A stretch of DNA of 45,913 nucleotides, taken from assembly GCA_903908265.1 (NCBI GenBank), contig CAIVRI010000043.1, forward strand, positions 1 through 45,913, given 5' to 3'. This DNA comes from an uncultured Pseudomonadota bacterium (GTDB lineage Bacteria; Pseudomonadota; Gammaproteobacteria; Steroidobacterales; Steroidobacteraceae). The notes under the pieces are model-generated. The model searched no databases. It was given only the letters and a program-made list of their open reading frames with translations, and was not told the origin of the DNA. Below are positions 44,248 to 45,913 of this stretch, one piece after another. A program made the position numbers and the translations under genes. Each line of letters begins with the position of its first letter. Position 1 is the stretch's first letter.

Positions 44248-45086
44248 CGAGCGACGACGTCCGGATACGCTTGCTTGAAGTGCTGGGCTAGTCGTTCCAC
44301 CAGACACACGGAGCGGTGTTGGCCACCTGTGCAGCCGACGGCGACCGTTAGATAGGCTCTATTCGTGTTCTGGTAAAGAGGGATACGTCGTTCGATGAAT
44401 GTGATCATGTCTTGCAATAGCGCGTGAAACTCAGGCTCTGCTTCTAAAAATGCGATCACCGCGGGATCGCGCCCAGTCTGTGCCTGCAGTGCAGGCACCC
44501 AGTAGGGATTGGGTAGTGTCCGCGCATCAAAAACGAAGTCGGCGCCGCCGGGGATGCCATGTTTGTAGCCAAAAGACTCAAACATAATCGACAGTCGGCC
44601 GGTGGATCGTGGCTCTACGCGGGCACGAATTTGTTCGCGTAACTGGTGGACACTCGAGCGTGTCGTGTCGATTACGAGATCCGCGCCATCGGTTAGGGGG
44701 TCCAGGAGTCGCAGTTCTTCGGCAATGGCGCCCCGCAAGTCGAGGCCCTCGCGCGCAAGAGGGTGCCGCCGGCGGGTCTCTCCATAGCGGCGCAGCAGCG
44801 TTTCCGGCTCCGCGGAAAGGTAGATAAGTTCGCTTTGGATGCCGCTGCGCCGCAACCCTTGCAGCAACTGTGGAATATCAGCGATTTCCAGTGGATCGTT
44901 ACGCGCGTCGAGGCCTACGGCCAACTTGGCATAGAGTCCCCCGGGTCGCTGCACCGCATGACTGATAAACGTATTGAGCAGTCCTGCCGGGATATTGTCG
45001 GTGCAAAACCAACCGAGGTCCTCGAGCATATTGAGCGCAATACTCTTGCCCGAACCGGAAAGTCCACTGACGATGATCAGTCGCAT
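44220..45086 (-). CDS. rapZ: RNase adapter protein RapZ
   Basis: In E. coli it binds GlcN6P and the sRNA GlmZ and directs RNase E, adjusting glucosamine-6-phosphate synthase; in this organism that exact role is inferred. The 288-residue protein has Walker A GLSGSGKS (8-15), the Walker B-like VIDTTRSSVHQLR, and the C-terminal VAVGCTGGQHRSVCLVERL that is the family hallmark and binding pocket. GGAG lies nine bases before ATG 45086, inside a six-base inverted repeat (TCCGTC/GACGGA). It follows hpf on the minus strand with 86 bases between; ptsN, found here in many relatives, is absent. Confidence 0.96.
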   Translation of the reverse strand: MRLIIVSGLSGSGKSIALNMLEDLGWFCTDNIPAGLLNTFISHAVQRPGGLYAKLAVGLDARNDPLEIADIPQLLQGLRRSGIQSELIYLSAEPETLLRRYGETRRRHPLAREGLDLRGAIAEELRLLDPLTDGADLVIDTTRSSVHQLREQIRARVEPRSTGRLSIMFESFGYKHGIPGGADFVFDARTLPNPYWVPALQAQTGRDPAVIAFLEAEPEFHALLQDMITFIERRIPLYQNTNRAYLTVAVGCTGGQHRSVCLVERLAQHFKQAYPDVVARHSSLDRKD

Positions 45087-45172
45087 GTCGCCGCGCTCCG
45101 TCGAGACGGACGTATTGCCCGCCCGACGATGGTACGGCTTCAGAGCGCGTGTTGGGAGACCCCCAGCGCGGC

Positions 45173-45487
45173 TTATTCGCCTTTCATGACCTCGGTGGCG
45201 TGGTGGTCGTTTTTCTTTTCCTTATGCTTCTTCACTAGGCGATCGAGTTTGTCCGTCAGCGCATCGATTGCTGCGTACATATGCCCTTCCGAGGCATCTG
45301 CATGTAGTGCGCCGCCGGGCACATGTACGGTGGCTTCAGCGCGATGACTGAGCTTTTCAACGGTGAGCGTACAGTGCACATCGATGACTTGATCGAAGTG
45401 GCGTACCACCCGGTCTAATTTCTTTTCTAAATAGTGGCGCAGCGAGTCGGTGATTTCCAGATGATGGCCGGTGAGTGTCAGCTGCAT
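45173..45487 (-). CDS. hpf: Ribosome hibernation-promoting factor, short form
   Basis: Binds the 30S subunit during stationary phase to form inactive ribosome dimers. The 104-residue protein starts MQLTLTGHHLEITDSLRHYL, the family's usual start; an ATG six bases earlier (MTMQ) is disfavoured because AAGGAG is only one base from it but seven from ATG 45487. The dimerising C-terminal domain of long HPF is absent; the tail is Lys/His-rich instead. It directly follows rpoN on the same strand. Confidence 0.95.
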   Translation of the reverse strand: MQLTLTGHHLEITDSLRHYLEKKLDRVVRHFDQVIDVHCTLTVEKLSHRAEATVHVPGGALHADASEGHMYAAIDALTDKLDRLVKKHKEKKNDHHATEVMKGE

Positions 45488-45516
45488 TGTCATGCTCCTT
45501 GTTCGACTGTCTTCCT

Positions 45517-45913
45517 TCAACGTGCGTGCGCCGCGCGGCGCTCGCTCGACGGGGCGATACGCATCGCCTCCCGGTACTTTGCCACGGTCCGCCGGGCGAC
45601 CTTGGCACCGCCGACCGCCAAGAGTTCGGCGATTCGGCTATCCGATAGCGGGCTTTCCGGGGACTCGCCCGCGATCAGTTTCTTGATCTTGGCCCTAATG
45701 GCGGTGGATGACACCTCCGTACCATCCGCAGCCGCGACATGGCTCGAGAAGAAGTGCCGGAACTCGTACATCCCCCGCGGGGTGAGCATGTACTTGCCGG
45801 TCGTTACCCTCGAAATAGTCGATTCGTGCATCTCCACGGTATCTGCGACCTCCCTTAGTACCAGAGGTTCCATGGCCTCCTCGCCGCGCTCGAGAAAGGC
45901 TGTTTGTCGTGCC
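45517..45913 (-). CDS. rpoN: RNA polymerase sigma-54 factor, C-terminal part (start outside window)
   Basis: Only the C-terminal 131 residues are in the window. They contain the core DNA-binding region ([18 protein letters not shown] helix-turn-helix) and the RpoN box [10 protein letters not shown], followed by a 17-residue tail [16 protein letters not shown]-like end. Sigma-54 reads -24/-12 promoters and needs AAA+ activators. It is followed by hpf 29 bases later, the standard rpoN-hpf order. Confidence 0.96.
   Translation of the reverse strand, partial: ARQTAFLERGEEAMEPLVLREVADTVEMHESTISRVTTGKYMLTPRGMYEFRHFFSSHVAAADGTEVSSTAIRAKIKKLIAGESPESPLSDSRIAELLAVGGAKVARRTVAKYREAMRIAPSSERRAAHAR

Noticed and set aside
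1-45913. Mobile elements, CRISPR arrays, tRNA or rRNA genes, toxin-antitoxin or phage-defence islands
   Set aside because: No direct-repeat arrays, transposase or integrase frames, tRNA-like cloverleafs or rRNA segments were seen; every long frame matched a housekeeping, envelope or metabolic gene or its shadow.

Overview
The window is a compact chromosomal segment, roughly 60% GC by eye, from a Gammaproteobacterium. The evidence is the gene set itself: glnE, the waaA/kdkA/lpxL lipopolysaccharide (LPS) genes, tolC, mpl, rapZ-hpf-rpoN, and metK-ahcY opposite tkt-gap-pgk-pyk. I cannot name the genus. Orders such as Chromatiales, Nevskiales or Xanthomonadales would fit. I see no insertion sequence, prophage, CRISPR array, tRNA or rRNA, and no stretch over 300 bases lacks a gene. 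Almost every gene looks intact; only the first and last are cut by the window edges.

Layout. (1) 1-13.7 kb: an envelope region. It holds a PfkB sugar kinase, two of the three family 9 glycosyltransferases, glnE, a CHCC zinc-finger protein, DUF6165, a glutamate carboxypeptidase II-like M28 peptidase, Kdo kinase, LpxL, WaaA, TolC and a rhodanese. (2) 13.9-16.6 kb: a membrane-anchored PAS-GGDEF-EAL protein and a small exported protein that is an N-terminally shortened RidA, closed by a bidirectional terminator. (3) 16.6-20.1 kb: a pyrophosphate module of PPi-dependent phosphofructokinase (pfp) followed by a K+-independent-type proton-pumping pyrophosphatase (hppA). (4) 20.3-28.7 kb: adk, rnd, a small membrane protein with mpl and a LON-domain protein in an overlapping operon, then a CPBP protease, a third family 9 glycosyltransferase, hemL and cpdA. 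(5) 28.7-31.4 kb: the S-adenosylmethionine cycle, metK then ahcY, with an SAH riboswitch between them. (6) 31.6-37.3 kb: tkt-gap-pgk-pyk. (7) 37.4-42.5 kb: a penicillin-acylase-family hydrolase, MoxR ATPase, VWA protein and DUF2059 protein. (8) 42.5-45.9 kb: exported peroxiredoxin, patatin-like phospholipase, rapZ, hpf and the 3' end of rpoN.

How it works together. The tkt-gap-pgk-pyk genes with pfp and hppA describe a central carbon metabolism in which pyrophosphate replaces ATP at the phosphofructokinase step and membrane pyrophosphatase couples PPi to the proton gradient. The metK-ahcY pair makes S-adenosylmethionine and clears its product SAH, with RNA-level sensing of SAH. The LPS genes cover Kdo transfer, Kdo phosphorylation, lipid A acylation and heptose-type transfer.

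The most interesting signals are: the exported truncated RidA; the riboswitch with a long perfect internal stem; two divergent start codons (family 9 glycosyltransferase and glnE), each exactly 6 bases after a TATACT box, with a third similar case at the patatin gene; a 37-bp two-part palindrome upstream of hppA; a 14-bp hairpin between ahcY and cpdA; start codons that overlap between divergent genes at 8892; and convergent gene pairs that mostly overlap or abut with almost no intrinsic terminators. None of these is a proven new system. The exported RidA and the leaderless-type starts are the ones I would test first.
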